Shown here in pieces: positions 37,274-46,291 of a stretch of 64,000 bases of DNA. The notes under the pieces are model-generated. The model saw nothing but the letters and a program-made list of their open reading frames with translations, had not been told where the DNA came from and ran no database searches. The stretch is from Agilicoccus flavus. Its GTDB lineage: Bacteria; Actinomycetota; Actinomycetes; Actinomycetales; Dermatophilaceae. Positions within the stretch are counted from its first letter, which is position 1; each line of letters opens with the position of its first letter. The translations under genes and the position numbers were made by a program. Location of the stretch: positions 62,001 through 126,000 of the forward strand of contig NZ_JACYXE010000001.1 of NCBI RefSeq assembly GCF_014857905.1, written 5' to 3'.

Positions 37274-37948
37274 TCAGCCCTGCGCGGGCGGCGCGCTCTG
37301 ACCGTAGGACTTCAGCCCCTGCACGACCTGCGCGATATCGTCCTGGGTCAGGATCCGCGGCGTGCCCGCCGCGAGCGCCCGCAGGTAGCTGTCGCACAGC
37401 CCCTCGAGCTGGAGGGCCTTCTCGTAGGCGGTCGGCAGGTCCGCGGCGACGACGACCGCGCCGTGGTTGCCCATGAGGGCGGCGGTGCGCCCCGCCAGGG
37501 CCGCCTCGACGGCGGCGGCGAGTTCCGGGGTGCCGTACCGGTGGTAGGGCGTCACCCGCACCGGCCCGCCGAACATGGCCACGTAGTAGTGCATGGCCGG
37601 CAACTCGTCCACGCCCTGCAGGCTCGCGAGGGCGGTGGCCGCGCGGGAGTGGGTGTGGACGACGGCGTTCGCCCCCGCCTTTCGCGTGGCCCGCAGCGCC
37701 GCCAGGTGCAGGCCGAGCTCGCTCGCCGGCGCCAGGGGCCCGTCGACGACCTCCCCGTCGGCGACCCGCACGACGCACACGAGGTCGGGCCTGAGGTCGT
37801 CGTACGGCAGTCCGCTGGGCGTGACCGCGAGCAGGTCGTCGCGCCGCAGCGACACGTTCCCGGCGGTGCCGATGACGAGCCCGTCGGGGGTCAGGCGGCG
37901 GCACACGTCGACGATCTGGGTGCGCTCGTCCTCGAGCAGCAGGGGCAT
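37274..37948 (-). CDS. Class II aldolase/adducin family protein (FucA/MtnB-like)
   Basis: A 224-residue zinc enzyme. Zinc-binding histidines are in VVHTHSRAAT and MGNHGAVVVAADLP. The N-terminal GLVIGTAGNVSLRRDDLLAVTPSG is the phosphate-binding part typical of L-fuculose-1-phosphate aldolase. The group includes sugar-phosphate aldolases, ribulose-phosphate epimerases and methylthioribulose-1-phosphate dehydratase. Together with mtnA in this window it could complete the DHAP shunt for 5-deoxyribose/methylthioribose disposal (inference). It converges on the HerA-like gene with ten bases between stops. ATG at 37948 begins MPLLLEDERTQIV. Confidence 0.88.
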   Translation of the reverse strand: MPLLLEDERTQIVDVCRRLTPDGLVIGTAGNVSLRRDDLLAVTPSGLPYDDLRPDLVCVVRVADGEVVDGPLAPASELGLHLAALRATRKAGANAVVHTHSRAATALASLQGVDELPAMHYYVAMFGGPVRVTPYHRYGTPELAAAVEAALAGRTAALMGNHGAVVVAADLPTAYEKALQLEGLCDSYLRALAAGTPRILTQDDIAQVVQGLKSYGQSAPPAQG

Positions 37949-38030
37949 GGCGTCTCCGTTCTCCGGGTGGGCTTCTGGTCGCACTCTCGCGCGCGACCAT
38001 TCCGACGTGGGCACTCCGCTTCCGACGGGA

Positions 38031-38525
38031 TCACGGGCAGGCGGCGGCATGGAACCGGTCCACCGACACGACCTCCGAGTCGTTCCCGACGATGACCTGA
38101 TCCTTCGTCAGTTCGCCGATCCGTGCGACCGTCGTGCCCACCGGCGACGTCGCCGTGTCGTCCTCCCGGTCGCCTGCGTCGACGAGCACGAGGGCATTCG
38201 GATCCTGCAGGAGGGCGAGGGGCCGGGTGACGGACCACGGGTGAGCCGGGGACGCCAGCGAGACGGACAGACGCCCCGACTGCGGTGTCGCGGCCCTCAA
38301 CGCGCCGAGCGTCGGGTTCGGCTGGTCGGCAGACAACCCGTCGCGGCCCGCCGAGACGATGATCTCGCTGACCCTCGACCGACACGTGTCGATCACCACG
38401 GTGATGTCTCCGCGGTCGTCCCGCTGCAGGCCGACGCGACCGGTCACCTCCGTGGTGACGGCGTTGCCGCACCCCGCGAGACCCAGTCCCACCGCGACGG
38501 CTGTCAGAGGGGCGCAGCGTCTCAT
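38031..38525 (-). CDS. Putative lipoprotein, unknown function
   Basis: A 164-residue protein beginning MRRCAPLTAVAVGLGLAGCG, a lipoprotein signal with lipobox LAGC. The mature part is mostly beta-strand-like with few motifs (ITVVIDTCRSRVSEIIVSA) and three further-spaced polar segments. Two more ATG codons lie just upstream (38534 and 38537), so the signal may be three or four residues longer. It is likely exposed on the outer face of the membrane. No family recognised. Confidence 0.75.
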   Translation of the reverse strand: MRRCAPLTAVAVGLGLAGCGNAVTTEVTGRVGLQRDDRGDITVVIDTCRSRVSEIIVSAGRDGLSADQPNPTLGALRAATPQSGRLSVSLASPAHPWSVTRPLALLQDPNALVLVDAGDREDDTATSPVGTTVARIGELTKDQVIVGNDSEVVSVDRFHAAACP

Positions 38526-38578
38526 GGACGCCATCATGGCCCGCCCGGAGCGTCGGCGGGCGACGCCCCGCCCCGGGT

Positions 38579-39817
38579 TCAGGCCCCGGGGCAGGCCACG
38601 AACGCGTCGAGGGCGCCGGAGCCCCCCGGCTCGAGACGCACGTCGTCCTCCCGGGCGGGCACGAACGCCGAGGCCCCGGTGGCCACGTCGAGCCGGGCGC
38701 CGTCCGGACGGGTCAGGGTCGCGGTGCCCTCGACGCTCAGCACGATCCGCGGGCCCCGGCCCGGCAGCGGGATCGGGCCGGCCCCGGCCGGCCGGATCAC
38801 CCGGTGGAGCCGGAAGTGCGGGACGGGGGCCGCGTAGGTCTGCCCGCCGTCACCGTCGTCGCTCGGGGTGAGGTCGGGCACGCCGACGCCCGGGTCGACG
38901 ATGCGCAGCAGCTCCTCGACGTCGATCTTCTTGCCGGTCAACCCCGCCCGCAGCACGTTGTCGGAGTTGGCGAGGATCTCGATGCCGGCGCCACGCACGT
39001 ACGCGTGCAGCCCCCCGGCCGCCATGTAGATCGCCTCCCCCGGTGCGAGCACCCGGTGGCGCAGCAGCAGGGCGGCCACGAGCCCGATGTCGTCGGGGTG
39101 ATCGCGCGCGATGCACGTCACGGCCTCGGCCGCCTCGCGGTGCGCGGTGCTCGCCGCGGAGGCACCGTCCGGCGCCTGCGCGAGCCGGGCGCACGCGGCG
39201 ACGACGTCCGCGGCCAGGCGCGCGGGGTCGGGATGCGTGAGGACCGCCCGCAGGGCCGCGAGCATCGCGACGTCGCGGCTGCCGGCGCCCTCGCCGGTGG
39301 TCAGCGCGGCGCGCACCGCGGCGAGCGCCGGCACGTCGAGCGCGTCGAGCAGGGCGCGGGCGTCGTCCGGGTCGCGCAGGCCGGCGAGGACCTCGAACTC
39401 GGTGAGCGCGCACAGCACCTCGGGCTTCGGCCAGTCGTCGGCGTACGTGGGCGAGGCGCCGGCGTCGAGTCCTCCCGCGCGTTCCGCGGCGTACCCGGCG
39501 GCGGCCCGGTCGGCGTCGGGGTGGACCTGGATCGAGAGCGCCTGGTCCGCGGCGAGGACCTTGAGCAGGAACGGGAGCCGCCCGCCGTGGGCGCGGGCGC
39601 AGTCGGCCCCGAGCTCGCCCTCCGGGTCGGCGTCGACGACGCGCCGCAGGTCGGTGGCCGCGCCGTCGCGGGTCAGCCCCGACGGCGCCGACGGATGCGC
39701 CCCCATCCACAGCTCGGCCTCCGGCTCCGGGGTGGGAGCGGGGCGACCCTGGAGACGGGCGATGACCTCGTGAGAGCCCCACGCGTACGGCTGGACGGCC
39801 GCGTCGAGCAGATCCAT
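38579..39817 (-). CDS. manA: Mannose-6-phosphate isomerase, class I
   Basis: A 412-residue zinc cupin enzyme interconverting fructose-6-phosphate and mannose-6-phosphate, needed for mannose-containing glycolipids and glycans. Motifs: AELWMGAHPSAPS, the zinc site LSIQVHPD, the loop ADDWPKPEVLCALTEFE, and GEAIYMAAGGLHAYVRGAGIEIL with the catalytic arginine region and the later zinc ligand. ATG at 39817 has GAAAGG upstream. It may supply mannose for the nearby glycosyltransferase, though they are on opposite strands. Confidence 0.95.
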   Translation of the reverse strand: MDLLDAAVQPYAWGSHEVIARLQGRPAPTPEPEAELWMGAHPSAPSGLTRDGAATDLRRVVDADPEGELGADCARAHGGRLPFLLKVLAADQALSIQVHPDADRAAAGYAAERAGGLDAGASPTYADDWPKPEVLCALTEFEVLAGLRDPDDARALLDALDVPALAAVRAALTTGEGAGSRDVAMLAALRAVLTHPDPARLAADVVAACARLAQAPDGASAASTAHREAAEAVTCIARDHPDDIGLVAALLLRHRVLAPGEAIYMAAGGLHAYVRGAGIEILANSDNVLRAGLTGKKIDVEELLRIVDPGVGVPDLTPSDDGDGGQTYAAPVPHFRLHRVIRPAGAGPIPLPGRGPRIVLSVEGTATLTRPDGARLDVATGASAFVPAREDDVRLEPGGSGALDAFVACPGA

Positions 39818-40122
39818 GCGTGACCTTTCGGCAGAAGCGGCGAGGGGCTGACCCTCCCATTCTCCCGCAGCGCCGGCCCACCACACGTCGACCGGGCCGC
39901 CCGCGCGTCGCCGCCCGGACGCCGTCGCAGCGCGGCGGCACGAGCCGTGGCAGCGCCGTGGCGGAGCCCTGCCGAGCCGTGGCAGTGCCGCGAGGGACCG
40001 GTCGGGCGCAGCCGCGTTCACCCGAACTTCACCGCCGGATGTTCCTGTCGCCAGGTCTTTTCGCGGGCGGCCCGCTTGACTGGGGTCATGGACCCCACCC
40101 CGCCGGCGCCTGCGGGAACGCC

Positions 40123-41058
40123 GTGACGTCCGGGGCGCCCACCACCGTCGCGGCCGCGATCCTCCTCGCCGTCGCCGCGGCGGTGGTGTTCGCGTTCGCG
40201 GCGTCCGAGCAGCACGCGGTGGTGCAGGGCACCCTGGACGCCGACGACGCGCACGCCGCCGGGGGCACGCGCCTGCTGGGGCCGCGCCGGGTGGGCACGC
40301 TGCTGACCTCCCGGGCGTGGCTGTCGGGGATCGGGCTCGGCGGCGTCGGGTCGGCGCTGCACGTGGTGGCCCTCGCCCTGGCGCCGGTCATGATCGTCCA
40401 GCCCGTCGGCGTGCTCGCGGTCCCGTTCGGCGTGCTCGTCCAGGCCCGCCGCTCGGGCCGGCGGGCGGCCGGGCGCGTCCTCGCCGCCGCGGCGCTGACC
40501 GTCACCGGGGTGGCCGTGTTCGTCGTCGTCGCCGCGTTCGGCGCCCACAGCACGAACGAGGTGCACACGCAGGACGTGGGTCTGACGACGCTGGGCCTGA
40601 TGGGCGGCGCGGTGGCGCTGGCGCTCGTGGCCGGCCGCGGGCCCGACTGGCTCGTCTGCGTCGCCTACGCCGCCGCCGGGGCCGTCCTCTACGGTCTCGC
40701 GTCGGCGCTCGTCCGTACGATCACGCTGCTCGTCGCGGCCGCTCGCGGCTTCGAGGGCCCTCTGTGGAGCCTGCTCGCCGGCGGGGTCGCGTGCATCGCG
40801 GTGGGCGGCTGGATGATCCAGCAGGCCTTCGCCCACGGGCCGCCGGAGGTCATCCTCGGCGCCCTGACCGTCATCGACCCGATCGTCGCCGTTCTCTTCG
40901 GGCTCACCTTCCTCGGGGAGGGTGACCGCAACGGCTCCGTCGCCGTGACCGTCATGGCCGCCGCCGGGGCGGTAGCCGCCCTCGGGGTGGTCCTGCTCGC
41001 CCGCCACCACCCCGACGCCCGTGCCCTCCCCCTCGTCCCGGAAGGTCCGCCCTCGTGA
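40123..41058 (+). CDS. DMT-superfamily (EamA-like) membrane transporter
   Basis: A 311-residue integral membrane protein with about nine hydrophobic helices in two halves (first AAAILLAVAAAVVFAFAAS, last VAVTVMAAAGAVAALGVVLLA). It matches actinobacterial DMT-like permeases, with the segment VMIVQPVGVLAVPFGVLV and the repeat VILGALTVIDPIVAVLFGL. The substrate is unknown. The GTG start at 40123 is uncertain; an ATG at 40088 is in another frame. The stop overlaps the next gene start (GTGA at 41055), so it is cotranslated with the glycosyltransferase, suggesting a shared envelope role such as lipid or polyprenol handling. Confidence 0.8.
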   Translation: MTSGAPTTVAAAILLAVAAAVVFAFAASEQHAVVQGTLDADDAHAAGGTRLLGPRRVGTLLTSRAWLSGIGLGGVGSALHVVALALAPVMIVQPVGVLAVPFGVLVQARRSGRRAAGRVLAAAALTVTGVAVFVVVAAFGAHSTNEVHTQDVGLTTLGLMGGAVALALVAGRGPDWLVCVAYAAAGAVLYGLASALVRTITLLVAAARGFEGPLWSLLAGGVACIAVGGWMIQQAFAHGPPEVILGALTVIDPIVAVLFGLTFLGEGDRNGSVAVTVMAAAGAVAALGVVLLARHHPDARALPLVPEGPPS

Positions 41059-42239
41059 AGATCCTCATCGGCGCCGACACGTATGCCCCCGACGTCAACG
41101 GAGCGGCCCGCTTCACGCAGCGGCTCGCGGCCGGGCTCCATTGGCGGGGGCACGACGTCCACGTCGTCGCACCGTCCCCGATCGGGGCCCCGCGCGTGGA
41201 GCGCCTCGACGGGGTGACGGTCCACCGGCTGCGGTCGCACCGCCTCCCGGGGCACGACACGTTCCGGGTGTGTCTGCCCCCGCTCGTCGCCCGCGACGTC
41301 GCGCGCATCGTCACCCGGGTCGGGCCCGACGTCGTCCACACCCAAGCGCACCTCGTGCTCGGCCGCTGCCTCGCCGGGCCGGTGGCGCGGGCGGGCTTGC
41401 CGTTCGTCGCGACGAACCACCTCATGCCCGAGAACCTGCTCGACCAGGGGCGCGTCCCGCACGCCCTCCGGCCGGCCGCGGCGCGGTGGATGTGGCGCGA
41501 CCTCGCCCGGGTCGTCTCCGGCGCCGACGTGGTCACCGCGCCGACGCCGCGGGCGGTCCAGCTGCTCGTCGACCGCGCCGGGCTCACGCACGCACGCGCC
41601 GTGTCGTGCGGGATCGACCCGACCCCCTACGCGCGGGCGGCCGCCCGCGCCCGGCGCCACCCGGCCCCCGTGCCCACCGTGCTCTTCGTCGGGCGGCTCG
41701 ACCCCGAGAAGCGGGTGGGCGACCTCATCCGGGCCTTCGCCGCCCTGCCGGCCGACTGCGCCGCCCGCCTCGAGATCGTCGGCGACGGCATGCAGGGGTC
41801 GACGTGGCGCGATCTGGCCCGCGGGCTCGGCGTCGGCGAGCGCGTGACGTTCCGGGGGTTCGTCTCCGAGGCGGAGCTGGCCCAGGCCTACGGCCGCGCG
41901 GACGTCTTCGTCATGCCGAGCATCGCGGAGCTGCAGAGCCTCGTCACCCTCGAGGCGATGTCGGCGCACACCCCGGTCGTCGCGGCGGACGCCATGGCCC
42001 TGCCCCACCTCGTCCACCCCGGCGAGAACGGGTTCCTCTACCCGCCGGGCGACGTCGCCGCCCTGCGCGACCACCTTGCCACGCTGTTGCGCGACCCCGC
42101 GCTGCGCGAACGCCTCGGAGCCCGCAGCGCCCAGCTCGTCGGGGAGCACGCCCTCGGCGCGACGCTGGCCGAGTTCGAGGCGATCTACGCCGAGGCGATC
42201 GGCCGCCGCGGCCGCCCGGCGTGGCGGGCGGCCGCCTGA
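41055..42239 (+). CDS. GT4-family glycosyltransferase
   Basis: A 394-residue GT-B enzyme. The N-terminal acceptor domain has GADTYAPDVNGAARFTQRLA and TNHLMPENLL; the C-terminal donor domain has VGRLDPEKRVGDLIRAFA and the E-x7-E-type segment PSIAELQSLVTLEAMSAHTPVVA. It resembles 1,2-diacylglycerol glucosyl- and phosphatidylinositol mannosyltransferases, so a sugar-nucleotide donor (UDP-glucose or GDP-mannose) and a membrane lipid acceptor are likely. The GTG start overlaps the preceding transporter. Its stop is one base away from the stop of the convergent glycosidase gene. Confidence 0.92.
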   Translation: MKILIGADTYAPDVNGAARFTQRLAAGLHWRGHDVHVVAPSPIGAPRVERLDGVTVHRLRSHRLPGHDTFRVCLPPLVARDVARIVTRVGPDVVHTQAHLVLGRCLAGPVARAGLPFVATNHLMPENLLDQGRVPHALRPAAARWMWRDLARVVSGADVVTAPTPRAVQLLVDRAGLTHARAVSCGIDPTPYARAAARARRHPAPVPTVLFVGRLDPEKRVGDLIRAFAALPADCAARLEIVGDGMQGSTWRDLARGLGVGERVTFRGFVSEAELAQAYGRADVFVMPSIAELQSLVTLEAMSAHTPVVAADAMALPHLVHPGENGFLYPPGDVAALRDHLATLLRDPALRERLGARSAQLVGEHALGATLAEFEAIYAEAIGRRGRPAWRAAA

Positions 42240-42240
42240 C

Positions 42241-43317
42241 TCACCAGAGGCGGCGGTACGCGGCGGCCGCCTTCGGGTTCTGCGGGGCCTCGGACCACAG
42301 GCTGCTGCGCAGGTAGTCGGCGGGCTCGTTGAAGTAGTTCTCGGCGAGGAGCAGGCCGCGGTTGACGCTGAAGAAGCGGTGCATCGCCGTGACGAAGAAC
42401 GGGTTGTCGCCGTAGCCGCCCGCGCCGGTCTTGACGACGCCCCACTCGGGCACGGTCAGCTTCTTGCGGTGCGCCCGCGCGAAACCGGCGACGTCGTGGA
42501 TGCCGACGGTCGTCGCGGGGGCGACCGCGCGCCGCCAATCGGCGTTCGAGCGGGCCTTCGTCGCGTTCCAGTCGTAGACGTCGACGCCGATCGCGTCGAC
42601 GACGTCGTCGCCCGGGTAGAGCTTGGTCAGCGCGTCGAGCCGGTTCGACTGCCCACGCAGCGGGAAGCCGGCGCTCACGTCGAACTCGACGACGAACCGC
42701 CGCGACGTGCCCTTGAAGATCTTCGCGACCCGGCGGAAGGCGGCCCGGTACTCCCCCGCACGGTCGGCGGTGGTCTGCCACGGGTACCAGTCGCCGTTGG
42801 CCTCCCAGCCGATGCGCACGATGGCGTCGCCGCGCCCTCGGGAGGCGAGGTCGCGGGCGACCTTGCGGAAGTCGGCGTCGTGGCGCCCGGCGGCGACGTC
42901 CCGCAGCGACGACGAGCCGTCCGACGGCAGCAGGGGCAGGCCGTACATGAGGCGCCCGCGGAACCCGCGGTAGGTGTCGATGTGCCACGTCGAGTTCCGC
43001 AGCTCACGCCACGATCCCCGCTCGGGGTAGGTCTGCGCGACGCTCGTGGGGGTGCCGCGCCAGGTGCCGAAGCGGGTGGTGCGGGCCGCGGACAACCGTC
43101 CGCCGGTCCACGCGCCCGAGAGCCACCGGCGCTTGCCGCCCGCGGCCGGCAGCGCGCCGGGGGACGCCGGCGACGCCGCCGGCTCGGCGGGGGCCGCGGC
43201 GACGGGCGAGGCGGACGCGGGGACGGCCGCGCCGACGAGCGTGGCGGCGGTGAGGACCGCGACGAGAGTGGGGGCGACGCGGCGGCGAGCAGCCGCGGCA
43301 GGGCGCGCGATGTGCAT
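42241..43317 (-). CDS. Secreted GH26-like glycoside hydrolase
   Basis: A 358-residue exported protein with a signal peptide ending near ASASPVAA and an Ala/Pro linker, then a (beta/alpha)8 domain. The acid/base Glu is in IVRIGWEANGDWYPW (E171) and the nucleophile Glu in KKLTVPEWGV (E290), the arrangement of GH26-type mannanases/glucanases. A YPGDDVVDAIGVDVYDW segment separates them. It likely cleaves a beta-linked glucan or mannan outside the cell. A related but inactive copy forms the C-terminus of the large protein at 59005-62352. ATG at 43317. Confidence 0.88.
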   Translation of the reverse strand: MHIARPAAAARRRVAPTLVAVLTAATLVGAAVPASASPVAAAPAEPAASPASPGALPAAGGKRRWLSGAWTGGRLSAARTTRFGTWRGTPTSVAQTYPERGSWRELRNSTWHIDTYRGFRGRLMYGLPLLPSDGSSSLRDVAAGRHDADFRKVARDLASRGRGDAIVRIGWEANGDWYPWQTTADRAGEYRAAFRRVAKIFKGTSRRFVVEFDVSAGFPLRGQSNRLDALTKLYPGDDVVDAIGVDVYDWNATKARSNADWRRAVAPATTVGIHDVAGFARAHRKKLTVPEWGVVKTGAGGYGDNPFFVTAMHRFFSVNRGLLLAENYFNEPADYLRSSLWSEAPQNPKAAAAYRRLW

Positions 43318-43742
43318 GGAGGGACCTCTTCGGTGGCACAGGGCGTGGACAGCCGGGGATCGGCGACCCGCGGTCGACCGGACGGGACCGCCCCGTCAAC
43401 CTAGGCCAGAACTGGACGCTCGTCCTGGTCGGCGATCCCGCTGCCCGCCCGCACCTGCGGGTCTGCGCGCGTCGGCGCCGACGGGCCGCCCTTCCCCGGC
43501 CGCACGAATCGACCGCCGGGCCAGCCGGATCCGGTCACGGTCGGCGGGCCCGCCGCCCACCCGCCATCAGGAGTCCACCGGCCGTTCGGTCGCTGGCCGT
43601 TCCGATCGCAGAGACGGCCTGGTCTCGGCATCCGGACTCTCGCGGTGGGCCGGCGTTCATGGCGTTCCCAGGTGGCACCGTGGGCGGGCGTAGCATCGAA
43701 GGTCGATCCCGCCCCCCGGCCCGCGACGAAAGGCCAGCCCCC
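43318..43742. other. Divergent promoter region between GH26-like and MerR genes
   Basis: A 425-base gap with no convincing gene. A possible -10 element TAGCAT lies near 43690 before the MerR gene. Small inverted repeats are present but none stands out. The region should hold promoters for both divergent genes. Confidence 0.5.
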
Positions 43743-44423
43743 GTGACGTCCGACCTCGCCGCGACCGACGACCCGACCGGCGCCGGCCGTCAGGCCGCTC
43801 CGGCCTCCGAGGCCCCGGGCGACCCGGCGGCCGGGGCCACCGACACGACCGACGAGACGGCCCGCGACGCGGTGGTCGATGCCGCGGACGGCGCGGTGGG
43901 CGGCGCGAACACGCAGCTGCGAACTCCACCCGAGCGCGCCCTGCGGCGCGCGGAACGGGAGCGCGTCGACCCCGCCGTACGGATGCGGATCGGCGAGGTC
44001 TCGGACCGGCTGGGGCTCAGCCTGCGCAGCATCCGGCACTACGAGGACGTCGGCCTCGTCACCCCCAGCGCCCGCACGACGGGCGGGTTCCGGCTCTACT
44101 CCGAGCTCGACGTCCAGCGGCTGCTGCTCATCATGCAGATGAAGCCGCTGGGCTTCGCGCTCGACGAGATGCGCCAGGTGCTCGCCGACCTCGACGTCGC
44201 GGGGAACCCGTCCCCCTCGGAACGAGCGGGTCGGCACGGCGAGGACATCGAGGACAGCGAGGGCGTCGCCGACGTCGGTGACGTCGCGGCGGCGCGCCGG
44301 CGGCTCGCGTCCGTCAGCGAGGACGTCGACCAGCGCTGGGCCGACCTCCACCAGCGCCTCCACATCGCCGCGATGTTCCGCGACCACCTGGCCGACGAGC
44401 TCGGCACCCCGCGTCCGAGCTGA
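43743..44423 (+). CDS. MerR-family transcriptional regulator
   Basis: A 226-residue protein: about 75 disordered residues, then a MerR winged HTH (RIGEVSDRLGLSLRSIRHYEDVGLV-type core, residues about 80-150) and a dimerisation helix region. The effector part has no cysteine set, so a metal sensor is unlikely. It contains an acidic insert (EDIEDSEGVADVGDV). GTG at 43743 follows AAAGG by nine bases. It is divergent from the GH26-like hydrolase gene and could regulate it, but nothing in the sequence proves this. Confidence 0.9.
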   Translation: MTSDLAATDDPTGAGRQAAPASEAPGDPAAGATDTTDETARDAVVDAADGAVGGANTQLRTPPERALRRAERERVDPAVRMRIGEVSDRLGLSLRSIRHYEDVGLVTPSARTTGGFRLYSELDVQRLLLIMQMKPLGFALDEMRQVLADLDVAGNPSPSERAGRHGEDIEDSEGVADVGDVAAARRRLASVSEDVDQRWADLHQRLHIAAMFRDHLADELGTPRPS

Positions 44424-44516
44424 GGGCTCCCGCCCCGACTCCCGCCCCACCGCGCTGTGGCCGCAACCCGGCCGCGGCACCGTCGCCGGACGCTCAGCGG
44501 CGCCCTCGCCGGATGC

Positions 44517-46199
44517 TCAGCGCTGCCCGCGCAGATACTCCCGCAGGCCGACGTACGTGGGGTCGTCGCCGTCGTCCCCGACGATCTCGCGGGCCGCGGT
44601 GAACCAGGCGTCGGAGCGCGGGCGGATGGCCGTGCGGGCCCGGTCGAGGTCGTCGGTGCCGACCCGGGTCGCGGCCTGCGCCCGCTCGACCCCCTCGTTC
44701 TCGACCTTGCGGCGCACGGCGAGGTCGACGACGTCGGCGAGGTCGGAGGCCGTGAAACCCGGCGTGCGCATGGCGAGCTCGCGCAGGCCGTCGGGGGTGA
44801 CACCCGCCCTGCGGGCGAGGCGGCGCAGGATCGTCTCGCGCGCCGCCTGGTCGGGGGTCGTGACGAACATCGTCCGCTCGAACCGGCCGTGGCGGCGCAG
44901 CGCGGGGTCGACGTCCCACGGGCGGGAGCTCGTCGCGACGACCTCGACCCTCGGCCGGTCCGCCCCCTCGGAGTGCAGTCCGGCGAGGAACTGGTCCACA
45001 ACCTCGAGCGCCGCCCGCCCGCGCCGACCAGATCCGGCGCCCAGGGCGTCGATGTCGTCGAGGCACACGAGCACAGGCTGGATCGACCGGGCGAGATGCA
45101 GAGCCGCGGCGAGCGCCCCCGGCGCGCCGTCCTGGACGAGCCGTCGGAGGTCGATCGGGAGGAACGCCGCGTCGAGCTCACCCGCGATCGCGTCGGCGAG
45201 GAAGCTCTTCCCCGCCCCCGGCGGACCGTAGAACAGCACGCCGCCCTGGACGCCGCGGCGGTACAGGCCCCGCACCTCCGGGTGCTGGAGCGGGCGGATG
45301 ACCGTGGACTCGAGCCGCTCCTTGGCGAACTCCATCCCGGCGACGTCGGCGAGGGTGACCGCCTCGGCCGGACTCGCGGTGGCCGCGGGGGCGGGCGACG
45401 CCTGCGGCACCGGGACCCGCGGCTGGGGCTGCCGCGCCGGGAGCGACCCCGCGAACGGGACGAAGTCCGCGGCCTGCGCCGGGGGGTGGACCCGGGGCGG
45501 TGCGGTGTCGCCGCCGCTCTGCGGCGCCCGCCCCGCCCATCCGCCGGAGCCGTCGTCGGGCTGGGAGAGCAGTCGCGCGATGCGCTCGGCGCGGGCCGCG
45601 TCCTGGGCCGCGACGGCCTGCCGTTCCAGCGCCTCGCGGCGCTCGCGGCGACTGCGGGGGGTGGTGCCGGGCTCGTGCGGCCACGGATCGGGGGCGTCGG
45701 TGGGCTCCGCCGCGAACGACGTGGCGCTCGGAGCCGCCGCCGACGACGCGCTGGGCGGGGCCGGAGTGGCCGGCGGGGCGGGTGCGGCCGGCGGGTCGAG
45801 CGGGGACGTCGCGCCGGCGTCGCGGGCGGGAGTCGCGGTGGGAGCCGGTGTGGGAGCCGACGTGGGAGCCGACGCTGGACCCGGCGCGGAACCCGACCTG
45901 AGGCCCGGTTCGGGCGTCCGGCGCGCGAGACCGGGCGGGGGCCGCAGCCCGGGGTCGGCGTACGAGCGCCGCGCGGGCGAGGAGACGCCGCGGTCGGCGC
46001 CGAGAAGGCGGGCCATGAGCGCCCGGGCGTGCTCGTCGTCGGGCGCGGCGTGCAGAGCGGCGGCGGCGTGCCGGACGGCGTCGACGTCACGGCCGGCGTC
46101 GGCGAGAAGACCCGCGAGATGGACGCGCAGCGGAACGTCCCCGGGCGCCGCCTGCACGGCCGCCAGCATGCTCGAGATGAGGGGATCCGCGTCGGTCAC
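44517..46199 (-). CDS. AAA+ ATPase with N-terminal TPR-like segment
   Basis: A 560-residue protein. Residues 1-70 resemble a tetratricopeptide pair (VPLRVHLAGLLADAGRDVDA). A Pro/Ala-rich linker of about 210 residues follows, then a classic AAA domain (about 285-510) with Walker A GPPGAGKS at 325-332, Walker B VLVCLDDIDALG and a second region with RRHGRFER arginine fingers. Walker B ends in Asp-Asp rather than the usual Asp-Glu. The domain is closest to FtsH/VPS4/p97-type unfoldases but no protease domain is present. GTG at 46199 lacks a strong ribosome site. Confidence 0.85.
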   Translation of the reverse strand: MTDADPLISSMLAAVQAAPGDVPLRVHLAGLLADAGRDVDAVRHAAAALHAAPDDEHARALMARLLGADRGVSSPARRSYADPGLRPPPGLARRTPEPGLRSGSAPGPASAPTSAPTPAPTATPARDAGATSPLDPPAAPAPPATPAPPSASSAAAPSATSFAAEPTDAPDPWPHEPGTTPRSRRERREALERQAVAAQDAARAERIARLLSQPDDGSGGWAGRAPQSGGDTAPPRVHPPAQAADFVPFAGSLPARQPQPRVPVPQASPAPAATASPAEAVTLADVAGMEFAKERLESTVIRPLQHPEVRGLYRRGVQGGVLFYGPPGAGKSFLADAIAGELDAAFLPIDLRRLVQDGAPGALAAALHLARSIQPVLVCLDDIDALGAGSGRRGRAALEVVDQFLAGLHSEGADRPRVEVVATSSRPWDVDPALRRHGRFERTMFVTTPDQAARETILRRLARRAGVTPDGLRELAMRTPGFTASDLADVVDLAVRRKVENEGVERAQAATRVGTDDLDRARTAIRPRSDAWFTAAREIVGDDGDDPTYVGLREYLRGQR

Positions 46200-46291
46200 C
46201 CTGTCAAGGGTACGGGCAGGTGGACGCGGTCCGTCCCCGCGAGAAGGGAACTCGCGGGGCCGGCTCGGGTGGTGTCGCGGGCGGTTGCCGG

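Noticed and set aside
40088-40122. ATG at 40088 as a start for the DMT-like transporter.
   Set aside because: It is in a different frame from the transporter.
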